Source of the DNA: Acidobacteriaceae bacterium
GTDB taxonomy: Bacteria; Acidobacteriota; Terriglobia; Terriglobales; Acidobacteriaceae
Direction of reading: 5' to 3'
DNA length: 5,462 nucleotides
Assembly: GCA_025929125.1 (NCBI GenBank)
Contig: JAICMT010000139.1
Coordinates: 1-5,462, forward strand
Below, in pieces: positions 1-5,462 of the stretch; the stretch's first letter is position 1; every line of letters starts with the position of its first letter. Below the pieces are notes generated by a model. The model was not told the origin of the DNA. It made no database searches and saw only the letters and a list, made by a program, of their open reading frames with translations. The translations under genes and the position numbers were made by a program.

Positions 1-114
1 CTGGCGCGAAGACGCGGAGAGATTGGGCCGCAGCAGAGCTCGGCGGCGACCATGGAAGACTGGGCTGCGATGCCGGGCTATCGACCCATGGAGCACGAGG
101 AAGCATACGCATGA
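1..114 (+). CDS. C-terminal end of an unidentified upstream gene (5' partial)
   Basis: Frame 1 is open from the first base of the window to a TGA at 112-114, giving 37 residues that start LARRRGEIGPQQ and end MEHEEAYA. The stop overlaps the start of the next gene as ATGA (111-114), the usual layout of translationally coupled operon genes, and this is the main reason to believe the frame is real. The visible piece is hydrophilic, with no membrane segment and no motif I recognise, so no function is assigned. Its position just before a CgeB-like glycosyltransferase suggests another enzyme of the same glycan locus, but that is only context. A short open frame could occur by chance in GC-rich DNA, hence the moderate confidence. 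Confidence 0.6.
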   Translation: MARRRGEIGPQQSSAATMEDWAAMPGYRPMEHEEAYA

Positions 115-1190
115 AGATTGTCATCTACGGCTTGACCATTACGTCGGCGTGGGGCAACGGGCATGCCACCACGTATCGCTCGCTGGTGCGTGCGCTGGCG
201 CGGCTTGGGCACAAGGTCCGCTTCATCGAGAAGGATGTGGAGTGGTACCGCAACAATCGCGACCTGCCGGAGCCCGAGTTCTGCTCGGTGCGCCTTTATG
301 AGGACTGGGCGGCAGAGGAGCGCTCGCTGGTGCGCGAGGCCGCCGATGCCGATGCGGTGATGGTGGGATCGTACTTTCCGGATGCGATTGCGGCGACGCG
401 CGCGTTGCTGAATGCCGGACATGGGCCGCTGCTGTTCTATGACATCGATACGCCGATTACTATGTCGCACCTGCGCACGAGTGGCCGATGCGAATACCTA
501 GAAGTAGAGCTGATCCCCCACTACTCGGCGTATCTGAGCTTTACCGGCGGCCCGATTCTGAAGGAACTGGAAGACAAGTTCGGATCGCCGCAGGCGGTCC
601 CCTTCTACTGCTCGGTCGATCCCGCGCACTATCGTCCGCGTGCGGTGCGGCGCGAGTACCGGTGCGACCTGAGCTATCTGGGCACCTACGCCGCCGATCG
701 CCAGCCAAAGCTGATGGATTTCCTCAACAGCACGGCGCGGCTGCTGCGGTACAGTAAGTTCATCGTGGCGGGGGCGATGTATCCGGAGGACGTGAAGTGG
801 AGCCGAAACGTTCGGCGCATCACGCATGTGTCGCCGCCCGAGCATCCCGCGTTCTACTCCTCGTCGCGATTCACGTTGAATCTGACACGCGACGATATGG
901 TGGCCGCGGGCTACTCGCCTTCGGTGCGGCTATTTGAGGCATCTGCGTGCGGTGCCACAATCCTCTCCGACGACTGGGCCGGGCTCTCGCAGTTCCTCAC
1001 GCCCGGCGATGAGATTCTGCTGCCCAGGGATGCCGAAGAGATCGCAGACATTTTGAGCGATATGTCCGACGAGCAGCGGCTGAGGATCGGTGACCGCGCG
1101 CGCGAGCGCGTTCTTGCGGAGCATACCTCGCTGCATCGAGCTCGCGAGTTCGAGGGCATTGTGGCGCATTGTGTGGCTGCTATTAGCTAG
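111..1190 (+). CDS. CgeB-like glycosyltransferase (GT-B fold), copy 1
   Basis: A complete 359-residue protein resembling the CgeB / Glyco_trans_1_2 family, cytoplasmic GT-B enzymes predicted to move a sugar from a nucleotide donor to a glycan or other acceptor. The N-terminal half opens with a Rossmann-type strand and glycine-containing loop (residues 3-20, TSAWGNGHATTYR), then a helix and HKVRFIEKD. Mid-protein there is FYDIDTP (109-115), SFTGG (143-147) and SYLGTYAADRQP (188-199). The C-terminal donor-binding half holds RLFEASACGATILSD (273-287) and a following PGDEILL, the hallmark of this family. There is no signal peptide or membrane helix. The ATG at 111 is the only sensible start: no in-frame start lies just upstream, a GAGGA sits 9 nt before it, and it overlaps the previous stop as ATGA. 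It is a paralog of the gene at 4574-5462. Donor and acceptor are unknown. Confidence 0.9.
   Translation: MKIVIYGLTITSAWGNGHATTYRSLVRALARLGHKVRFIEKDVEWYRNNRDLPEPEFCSVRLYEDWAAEERSLVREAADADAVMVGSYFPDAIAATRALLNAGHGPLLFYDIDTPITMSHLRTSGRCEYLEVELIPHYSAYLSFTGGPILKELEDKFGSPQAVPFYCSVDPAHYRPRAVRREYRCDLSYLGTYAADRQPKLMDFLNSTARLLRYSKFIVAGAMYPEDVKWSRNVRRITHVSPPEHPAFYSSSRFTLNLTRDDMVAAGYSPSVRLFEASACGATILSDDWAGLSQFLTPGDEILLPRDAEEIADILSDMSDEQRLRIGDRARERVLAEHTSLHRAREFEGIVAHCVAAIS
1187..1190. other. Interlocked convergent stop codons (CTAG)
   Basis: The palindrome CTAG supplies the TAG stop of the plus-strand glycosyltransferase (1188-1190) and the TAG stop of the minus-strand HAD gene (1187-1189). The two transcription units therefore overlap by 4 bp tail to tail. 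I see no GC-rich hairpin followed by a T-run on either strand near here, so there is no recognisable intrinsic terminator. Confidence 0.9.
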
Positions 1191-1930
1191 GCGCTTGGGG
1201 AGCAGTCGGCGAGCAGTTCGGCAAAGGAGTGGATGCAGCGCTCCGGTCGCTCCTGCTGGAGCTGCTCGAAGCTATAAATCCCAGTGGAGACGGCAATCAC
1301 GGGCAGCTCGTTGTCGTGCGCGGCGCGAATATCCGCCGGAGTATCGCCGACAACGCAGAGCGATGCGTTGGGCTTTGTGACCGCGCGCGCCTGGGCGACG
1401 GCGTTGCGGAAGACGTCGGCGCGATACTCGTACTCGTCACTCCATCCGGCAAACTGAAAGAATTCGAGCAGCCCAGCGTGCTGCAGCTTGAGCCTGCCGA
1501 TGCGCTCCAGGTTGCCGGTGGCCACGCCGAGTACGGCGCCACGCGCACGCAGATGCTCGAGCGTCTCGCGCACTTGCGGCAGCAGATTGGCGCATAGCTG
1601 GCCCGCGCGCTGCTCGACGAAATCCGCCATGCCACGACAGGCCTCGCGGAGATGGCCGCGCCAGTCGCACTCGGGGATGCCCGCCTGAGTCAGTGCATCG
1701 CGCAGAATTCCGACGTCGGTGTTGCCGTGAGCGGTGACGCCGTCCAGGTTGAGTGGACGTCCGGAGAGCTTCTCCAGCGCCTCGCAGAAGGCGAAGTAGT
1801 GGATCGCGTCGGTGCAGTGGATCAAGGTGCCATCGATGTCGAACAGGTAGGCATCGAAGCAGTCCCATGCGCGGTCAAGAGTTCCAACGTGACTCTTGCT
1901 CTGGGGCTCGCCTGCGGCTTCGGTGCTCAT
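1187..1930 (-). CDS. HAD-superfamily phosphatase (phosphoglycolate phosphatase-like)
   Basis: A 247-residue haloacid dehalogenase-type hydrolase, expected to remove phosphate from a small phosphorylated metabolite using Mg2+ and an aspartyl-phosphate intermediate. Motif I is DIDGTL at 31-36, with D31 the predicted nucleophile and D33 the acid/base. Motif II is the threonine of GVATGN (T138). Motif IV is VVGDTPAD (194-200), with D196 and D200 for Mg2+. Motif III is less clear: K148 or K186 could serve. Residues about 40-120 form a helical C1-type cap as in Gph/PGMB-like enzymes. It is the last gene of the minus-strand operon and starts 5 bp after the preceding stop with no strong Shine-Dalgarno, so reinitiation is likely. 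Given the neighbours, a sugar phosphate is a plausible substrate, but phosphoglycolate housekeeping activity cannot be excluded. About 30 residues precede motif I, longer than usual, and may be a poorly conserved extension. Confidence 0.88.
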   Translation of the reverse strand: MSTEAAGEPQSKSHVGTLDRAWDCFDAYLFDIDGTLIHCTDAIHYFAFCEALEKLSGRPLNLDGVTAHGNTDVGILRDALTQAGIPECDWRGHLREACRGMADFVEQRAGQLCANLLPQVRETLEHLRARGAVLGVATGNLERIGRLKLQHAGLLEFFQFAGWSDEYEYRADVFRNAVAQARAVTKPNASLCVVGDTPADIRAAHDNELPVIAVSTGIYSFEQLQQERPERCIHSFAELLADCSPSA

Positions 1931-1935
1931 GCTGT

Positions 1936-2985
1936 TTATGCTACGCGCCGCTCGGGCGTAAGCTGCGCCCTGCTGCCGGCGAGCAGCGCGAGCGCGAACT
2001 GCACATCGCGAGCGACGCCGGCCCAGTCTCCCGGGCGCGATTGACGGAAGATGCGCAGCGAAGGGGACCAGGGCGAGTCCATGCGGGCGTGCATCCAGCG
2101 CCAGTCGGAGGCGTGCTCCACCATGACCCAGGCGGGGGTGCCCAGCGCTCCGGCCAGATGCGCGGCGAGGGTATCCGGCGTGATCACCAGATCGAGTTGA
2201 GCAATCAGTCCGGCGAGCTTGAGGATCGTGTCGGAGGACGAGCGCGCGTCATGGAGCATTCGGCCCTGCCCGAGGCAGGACCACTGCTCGCGCGATGGAC
2301 CGCCCTGCAGGTTCCAGAACTCGCAACCGGGCATGCGCGTGAGAGGCCGCAGCAGCTGCAGTGGAAGCGACCGCGCCGGGTTCCATTCGCCGCAGCCCCA
2401 CACCAGGCCGACGCGCAGGCTGGCTGGCGAGTTCGCCTGGGGCGCGACCGCTCGGAGCACAGTCGGCGGCAGGTGCAGATAATTGGTCGCGATCGGCAGG
2501 TCTTCGAGACGAGTGCGGAAGACGTAGGGCAGCTCGATAATCTCCATCTGCACATCCCATTTCGGGTCCTGTCCCCAAGTGATCACCTCGCGCACGCCTT
2601 CGAAGTATGGCGCGATCTCCAGCATGGCTGGCGGCAGCTGTACGGTGAGCTTGCTGGCCAGCAGGCGCAGTTGAGGCGCGTAGCGGAGGAACTGCACGGC
2701 ATCGCCGAAGCCATGGAGGCAGCGCAGCATGAGGCGCTTGCCGCAGATGTCTTCGCCGTGCCAGAAGCGGTTCGGATCAGGCGTTCCGCGCTGCCGGATG
2801 GCATCGCTCTCGCTCCAGGCTGCGGGGAAGTCACCACGCAGCATGGCAGCAAGCCAGCGTCCGGCCGAGCAGCGGTCGGCCGAGGCGCCCAGCAGCTCGG
2901 CGTGGTCGAACGCCGCCACCGCATGCGCAAGATTGCGGCTTTCGAGCAGCAACTCCGCGCGTTGGAGAATCTGATGCGCTGTCAC
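1936..2985 (-). CDS. Family-9-type glycosyltransferase of the TPR-associated kind
   Basis: A 349-residue protein matching the glycosyltransferase half of the large TPR-containing proteins related to ADP-heptose:LPS heptosyltransferases (GT9, GT-B fold). Residues 1-60 are a short helical, TPR-like remnant (ELLLESRNLAHAVAAFDHAE, then GDFPAAW). The N-terminal catalytic domain has FWHGEDICGKRLMLRCLHGFGDAVQFLRYAP; D95 of GFGD aligns with the catalytic aspartate of WaaC-like enzymes. RVGLVWGCGEWNPARSLPL (191-209) and LDLVITPDTLAAHLAGALGTPAWV (264-287) form the donor-binding half, followed by the family signatures DWRW (294-297), DSPWSPSLRIFRQ (303-315) and GDW. I chose the GTG at 2983-2985: it overlaps the upstream TGA as GTGA and has GAGAGG 6 nt before it. 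An ATG at 3052-3054 adds 23 residues lying wholly inside the methyltransferase gene and is unlikely. Donor and acceptor are unknown. Confidence 0.85.
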   Translation of the reverse strand: MTAHQILQRAELLLESRNLAHAVAAFDHAELLGASADRCSAGRWLAAMLRGDFPAAWSESDAIRQRGTPDPNRFWHGEDICGKRLMLRCLHGFGDAVQFLRYAPQLRLLASKLTVQLPPAMLEIAPYFEGVREVITWGQDPKWDVQMEIIELPYVFRTRLEDLPIATNYLHLPPTVLRAVAPQANSPASLRVGLVWGCGEWNPARSLPLQLLRPLTRMPGCEFWNLQGGPSREQWSCLGQGRMLHDARSSSDTILKLAGLIAQLDLVITPDTLAAHLAGALGTPAWVMVEHASDWRWMHARMDSPWSPSLRIFRQSRPGDWAGVARDVQFALALLAGSRAQLTPERRVA

Positions 2986-3758
2986 TCGGGACCTCTCGCG
3001 GGATATACGCAGTGCGGACCGTCCGGTGGAGTCTCGACCGGCTGCCAACGGCACAGGTAGACCTCATCCTCCGGATGCGCCTCGATGGAAAAACCAGCGG
3101 AGCGGAGCATGGCCTCGGTGCAGGCGCGGTTAGGAACCCACCAGTTGGTCTCGTCGTGCGAGTAGCGTTTTTCGATGAAGTGCATCTTGGGGTAGCCGGG
3201 CTCGTCGAACGGGGCGGATTGATTGAACTCGTAATCTTCGTCCACCGGGATGGTCTCGCGGCTGCCGCGCTGCATGGTCTGGAACAGCATCAGGTCGCGG
3301 GCGGCGTGCTCATGAATCAGGTCCAGCGCGAGCAGCGGATGGCGCAGGTGGTAGAGGACACCCATGAAGATCACCAGATCGAACTTTTCGCCGAGCTCGG
3401 CGATCTGCCACACGGCCATGCGCCGGAACTCCACATCCACGCCTTCGAGCTCCGCCGCAAAGCGCGCCTGGCGCAGATAGTGTGGATCGGTATCGATGCC
3501 CAGCACGCGCTCTGCGCCACGCCGCTTCATCTCCATGGAGTAGAAGCCCGCGTTGCAGCCGATATCGAGGACGGTTGCGCCGGAGAGGTCCTGCGGGACG
3601 ACGTGGCGAAAGGCAGCGAACTTGATCGCCGGATAGTCGCCGAGGAAGTGGTTGGGCGCAGTCTCCACCCCGGCGAGGCGCATGTTGTGGAACCATGGGC
3701 CCAGCTCTTCAATGCGCTGCTGAAGCTGGTCGGTCCTCTCAGGCTGCTGTGTCAACAT
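2982..3758 (-). CDS. CmoB-like SAM-dependent methyltransferase (TIGR04290-type)
   Basis: A 258-residue class I methyltransferase. SAM-binding motif I is VLDIGCNAGFYS (63-74), the acidic end of the second strand is GIDTD (87-91), and FDLVIFMGVLYHLRHP (126-141) is the typical GVLYH segment of the CmoB / tRNA wobble-uridine group. NWWVPN (205-210) and the N-terminal PWFHNMRL with GDYPAIKFAAF also fit that group. It is shorter than CmoB (about 320 residues), and I take it to be the related TIGR04290-type family, which is not thought to act on tRNA; this assignment is from memory of motifs. In this operon a sugar, glycan or lipid-carrier substrate is the better guess. The start ATG overlaps the nucleotidyltransferase end by 20 bp but has a good GGAGGTGGAG site at 3767-3776, with its second GGAG 8 nt from the ATG. 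Its stop overlaps the next gene's GTG. No membrane or export signal is visible. Confidence 0.87.
   Translation of the reverse strand: MLTQQPERTDQLQQRIEELGPWFHNMRLAGVETAPNHFLGDYPAIKFAAFRHVVPQDLSGATVLDIGCNAGFYSMEMKRRGAERVLGIDTDPHYLRQARFAAELEGVDVEFRRMAVWQIAELGEKFDLVIFMGVLYHLRHPLLALDLIHEHAARDLMLFQTMQRGSRETIPVDEDYEFNQSAPFDEPGYPKMHFIEKRYSHDETNWWVPNRACTEAMLRSAGFSIEAHPEDEVYLCRWQPVETPPDGPHCVYPARGPE
2992..2997 (-). promoter_or_regulatory. Ribosome binding site deciding the GTG start at 2985
   Basis: On the minus strand GAGAGG lies 6 nt before the GTG at 2983-2985. Together with the GTGA stop/start overlap it favours this start over the ATG at 3054. Confidence 0.65.
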
Positions 3759-4560
3759 GGTCGTCGCTCCACCTCCCGGGTTGAGAGTCCTCTTCGGTTC
3801 GCCGGGAACTCGGGCGAACGCCGCCGTTCGCAGCGAGCGGTCCGCGGGCCAGCATCTGGATGGCGTGCCGATAGCCGTTCAGCGTGCCCACATCCACGTA
3901 CTCTCCTCCGCTGCGTACGCCAAAAGCCTCGTTTCCCTCAGTGATCCACGCGTTGATCAACGTGCCGAAGTACTCGTCCCTGCGCTCGGAGCGTTGCCAG
4001 ATTGCGTGCAGTTGATGGAAGGTGCTGCCCGGCATCTTGAAGGCTCCCCAGATCCAATTGGATGCGGCATCGGGCCGCTTTACCTGGATCTCCCGGATGC
4101 GGCCCTCACTGTCGGTGAGCACGGCATCGAACAACTCGGGACGGGTCACCGGGAAGAGCAGAAACGAGAGTACCCCGGAGGGAAGATCGCGCAGCGCGTC
4201 GACGGGGGTCCAGATGGTGTCCGGCAGGCCGATGACGACGTCTTCCTCCGGCGGAATCAGCGGCGCAGCGTGAAAGACTGCGTCGCACAGGCCCGAGGGC
4301 TGCGACTGCACGACGTACGCGATGTCCGCGCCCCACAGCCGCGAGCCGTAATACTCCAGAATGTCGGCTTTGCCGGGAGAGATGACGAAGCAGAGCTTGT
4401 TGGCTCCTCCGAGGATCATCCGCTCGACGAGATATTCGCTGACCGCGCGCGGGCGCTCCTGGCCTTCGCTGATCTGGCTGCCGACCGGCAGCAGCTCCTT
4501 GGAAAATGCGAGCGGCTGGATCCTGCTGCCTGCGCCCGCTGCTGGAATGATTCCCCACAT
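3739..4560 (-). CDS. Sugar-phosphate nucleotidyltransferase (RmlA/GalU-like)
   Basis: A 273-residue nucleotidyltransferase expected to join a sugar 1-phosphate to an NTP, giving a nucleotide sugar and pyrophosphate in the cytoplasm. The signature AAGAGSRIQPLAFSKELLPVG (7-27) is the nucleotide-binding loop, with R13 and K21 as the usual conserved basic residues. QSQPSGLCDAV (85-95) matches the Q-x-x-P-x-G-L-x-x-A nucleotide-recognition segment. GLPDTIW (111-117) replaces the usual GDN/GDD, with D114 the likely first Mg2+ ligand, and YVDVGTLNGY (221-230) supplies D223 as the second. The core ends near residue 240; the last 30 residues are polar and probably disordered, and their end overlaps the next gene by 20 bp. 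The ATG at 4560 has GGAG 6 nt upstream and follows the preceding stop by 13 bp. There is no acyltransferase domain, so it is not GlmU-like. Which NTP and sugar it uses cannot be read from the sequence. Confidence 0.87.
   Translation of the reverse strand: MWGIIPAAGAGSRIQPLAFSKELLPVGSQISEGQERPRAVSEYLVERMILGGANKLCFVISPGKADILEYYGSRLWGADIAYVVQSQPSGLCDAVFHAAPLIPPEEDVVIGLPDTIWTPVDALRDLPSGVLSFLLFPVTRPELFDAVLTDSEGRIREIQVKRPDAASNWIWGAFKMPGSTFHQLHAIWQRSERRDEYFGTLINAWITEGNEAFGVRSGGEYVDVGTLNGYRHAIQMLARGPLAANGGVRPSSRRTEEDSQPGRWSDDHVDTAA
3767..3776 (-). promoter_or_regulatory. Ribosome binding site of the methyltransferase gene, inside the nucleotidyltransferase gene
   Basis: GGAGGTGGAG on the minus strand, ending 8 nt before the ATG at 3758, lies within the last codons of the upstream gene. 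It supports the overlapping start and implies translational coupling. Confidence 0.65.
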
Positions 4561-4573
4561 ATCCGTCTCCGTT

Positions 4574-5462
4574 TCATTGCGCCGCGAGGGCGGGTGTGAG
4601 CTCGCCGCCGTAGCTGCCTTCCAGAATTCGTTCTAGCTCTTGCGCGCGAGCCGCCGCCGTGTGCGCGGCCAGGGTGTGCTCCCGTGCCGCCTGCCCGATC
4701 CGCCGCAGCTCGGCGTTGCTGAGTGAGAGCGCCTGCAGCACGTCATCGCGATTCATCACCGGAAGAATCTCGGTGCCCGGTTCGAAGAAGCTTTCCAGAC
4801 CATCCCAGCAGTCGCTCAGGATCGGCGTTCCGCAGGCGGCAGCTTCAAACAGCCGTCCTGAGGGGCAGAAGCCGTAGTCGGCCATGGCGCGCCGGGTGAC
4901 ATTCAGCGTCGCGCGCCCCGAGCAGAAGAACGCGGGATGCAGCCAAGGTGGCAGGTGACGGACAAAGTAGATGTTCGGAGTCCAGGGAAAATCCTGCGGG
5001 TACTGCGCGCCGCCGATCACGAAGCGATCCGCAGGCCTGGCGCGCGCAGGCTCGACGAACAGCTCCTCCAGCGCCGGCTGCCGATCGGCCGCGTAGGTGC
5101 CAAGATAGCTGAGGTTGCTGCGAAACTCGTCCACCGGATCCGCCGGGCAGTGCATCTCAGGGTCTACCCAGCCATAGAGCGGCATCACCCGCTGGGCTCC
5201 CAAACGGCTCTGCAGTTCATCCAGCGCGCGGCCGCCGGTAAAGCTGAGCACCAGGTCGAAGTCGGCCAGACCATCCTCCGGCAGGTACGGCACGGGAGCG
5301 CCCGAGCGCAGCGCGTCCAGAGTCACCGGGGTGTCCAGGTCGTAGAAAAGTTTGAGCCGAGCCGGAGACTCCAGCAGCAGACGTGAGATCAACTTTCCAT
5401 CCGGACAATAGCTCGTCACCATACCAACATCGGCGTCCGCCAGCTCACGTTCAGCTTCGGGC
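4574..5462 (-). CDS. CgeB-like glycosyltransferase, copy 2 (5' end beyond window)
   Basis: The reading frame stays open to the right edge: 13 codons (PEAERELADADVG) precede the in-frame ATG at 5422, and they align with residues 71-83 of the glycosyltransferase at 111-1190. That ATG is therefore internal, and roughly 70 N-terminal residues lie outside the window. The 295 visible residues contain LFYDLDTPVT, LSFTGG, SYLGTYAADRQP and RLFEAAACGTPILSD followed by EPGTEIL, the same landmarks in the same order as copy 1. In the last 105 or so aligned residues I count 54 identities by hand, so the two are paralogs that diverged long ago rather than a recent duplication. It should be a cytoplasmic GT-B enzyme with unknown donor and acceptor. 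It is the first visible gene of the minus-strand operon; its C-terminal tail (EGSYGGELTPALAAQ) is not conserved in copy 1. Confidence 0.9.
   Translation of the reverse strand, partial: PEAERELADADVGMVTSYCPDGKLISRLLLESPARLKLFYDLDTPVTLDALRSGAPVPYLPEDGLADFDLVLSFTGGRALDELQSRLGAQRVMPLYGWVDPEMHCPADPVDEFRSNLSYLGTYAADRQPALEELFVEPARARPADRFVIGGAQYPQDFPWTPNIYFVRHLPPWLHPAFFCSGRATLNVTRRAMADYGFCPSGRLFEAAACGTPILSDCWDGLESFFEPGTEILPVMNRDDVLQALSLSNAELRRIGQAAREHTLAAHTAAARAQELERILEGSYGGELTPALAAQ

Noticed and set aside
1150..1240. Possible bidirectional terminator at the convergent gene ends
   Set aside because: No stable stem with an adjoining T-run could be found on either strand by reading.
2986..3054. N-terminal extension of the family-9 transferase from the ATG at 3054
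   Set aside because: The 23 extra residues are encoded wholly within the methyltransferase gene and look unstructured (Arg/Ser-rich); the GTG at 2985 has a ribosome site and a GTGA overlap.
1753..3060. A 435-codon open frame on the + strand, longer than any other in the window
   Set aside because: It lies antisense to the family-9 transferase and part of the HAD gene, whose family motifs are clear on the minus strand. Its translation is Arg/Gln/Gly/Ala-rich with no motif, as expected for an antisense frame in GC-rich codon-biased DNA.
3012..3944. A 310-codon open frame on the + strand
   Set aside because: Antisense to the methyltransferase and the end of the nucleotidyltransferase; no recognisable domain and shadow-like composition.
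1091..4452. Similar GACCGCGCGCG stretches near 1092, 1380 and 4441 as a possible dispersed repeat
   Set aside because: They are short, lie inside coding sequence, and encode Asp/Thr-Arg-Ala-Arg type codon runs expected in GC-rich genes; no shared flanks.
3757..4599. A 280-codon open frame on the + strand
   Set aside because: Antisense to the nucleotidyltransferase, whose signature loop and metal-site motifs are intact on the minus strand.
4574..5422. Treating the ATG at 5422 as the true start of the second CgeB-like gene
   Set aside because: The frame is open beyond it to the window edge and the 13 upstream codons align with copy 1, so the ATG is internal.

Overview
This 5.46 kb window is almost entirely coding, GC-rich, and contains no RNA gene, mobile element, CRISPR array or long intergenic stretch. 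It looks like part of a bacterial chromosomal locus for carbohydrate or glycoconjugate biosynthesis. The GC-rich codon use and this mix of families would fit Acidobacteriota or Proteobacteria; that placement is inference with no marker gene behind it.

Layout: on the + strand, the last 37 codons of an unidentified gene (1-114) run by an ATGA overlap into a complete CgeB-like glycosyltransferase (111-1190). The rest is a five-gene minus-strand operon, read from the right edge leftwards: a second CgeB-like glycosyltransferase cut by the window edge (5462-4574), a sugar-phosphate nucleotidyltransferase (4560-3739), a CmoB-like SAM-dependent methyltransferase (3758-2982), a family-9-type glycosyltransferase of the TPR-associated kind (2985-1936, GTG start) and a HAD-superfamily phosphatase (1930-1187). 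The junctions are +13, -20, -4 and +5 bp, so the five are almost certainly co-transcribed and probably translationally coupled. The two transcription units meet tail to tail, with their stop codons interlocked in one CTAG at 1187-1190.

How the genes may work together (inference): the nucleotidyltransferase would make an activated sugar, the HAD enzyme would dephosphorylate a sugar phosphate or other phosphorylated intermediate, the three glycosyltransferases would assemble or decorate a glycan, and the methyltransferase would modify a sugar or carrier. The two CgeB-like proteins are clear paralogs at opposite ends of the window in opposite orientation, which suggests two related transfer steps on one product. 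The product cannot be named from sequence alone. No promoter or intrinsic terminator was found; the promoters of both units must lie outside the window.
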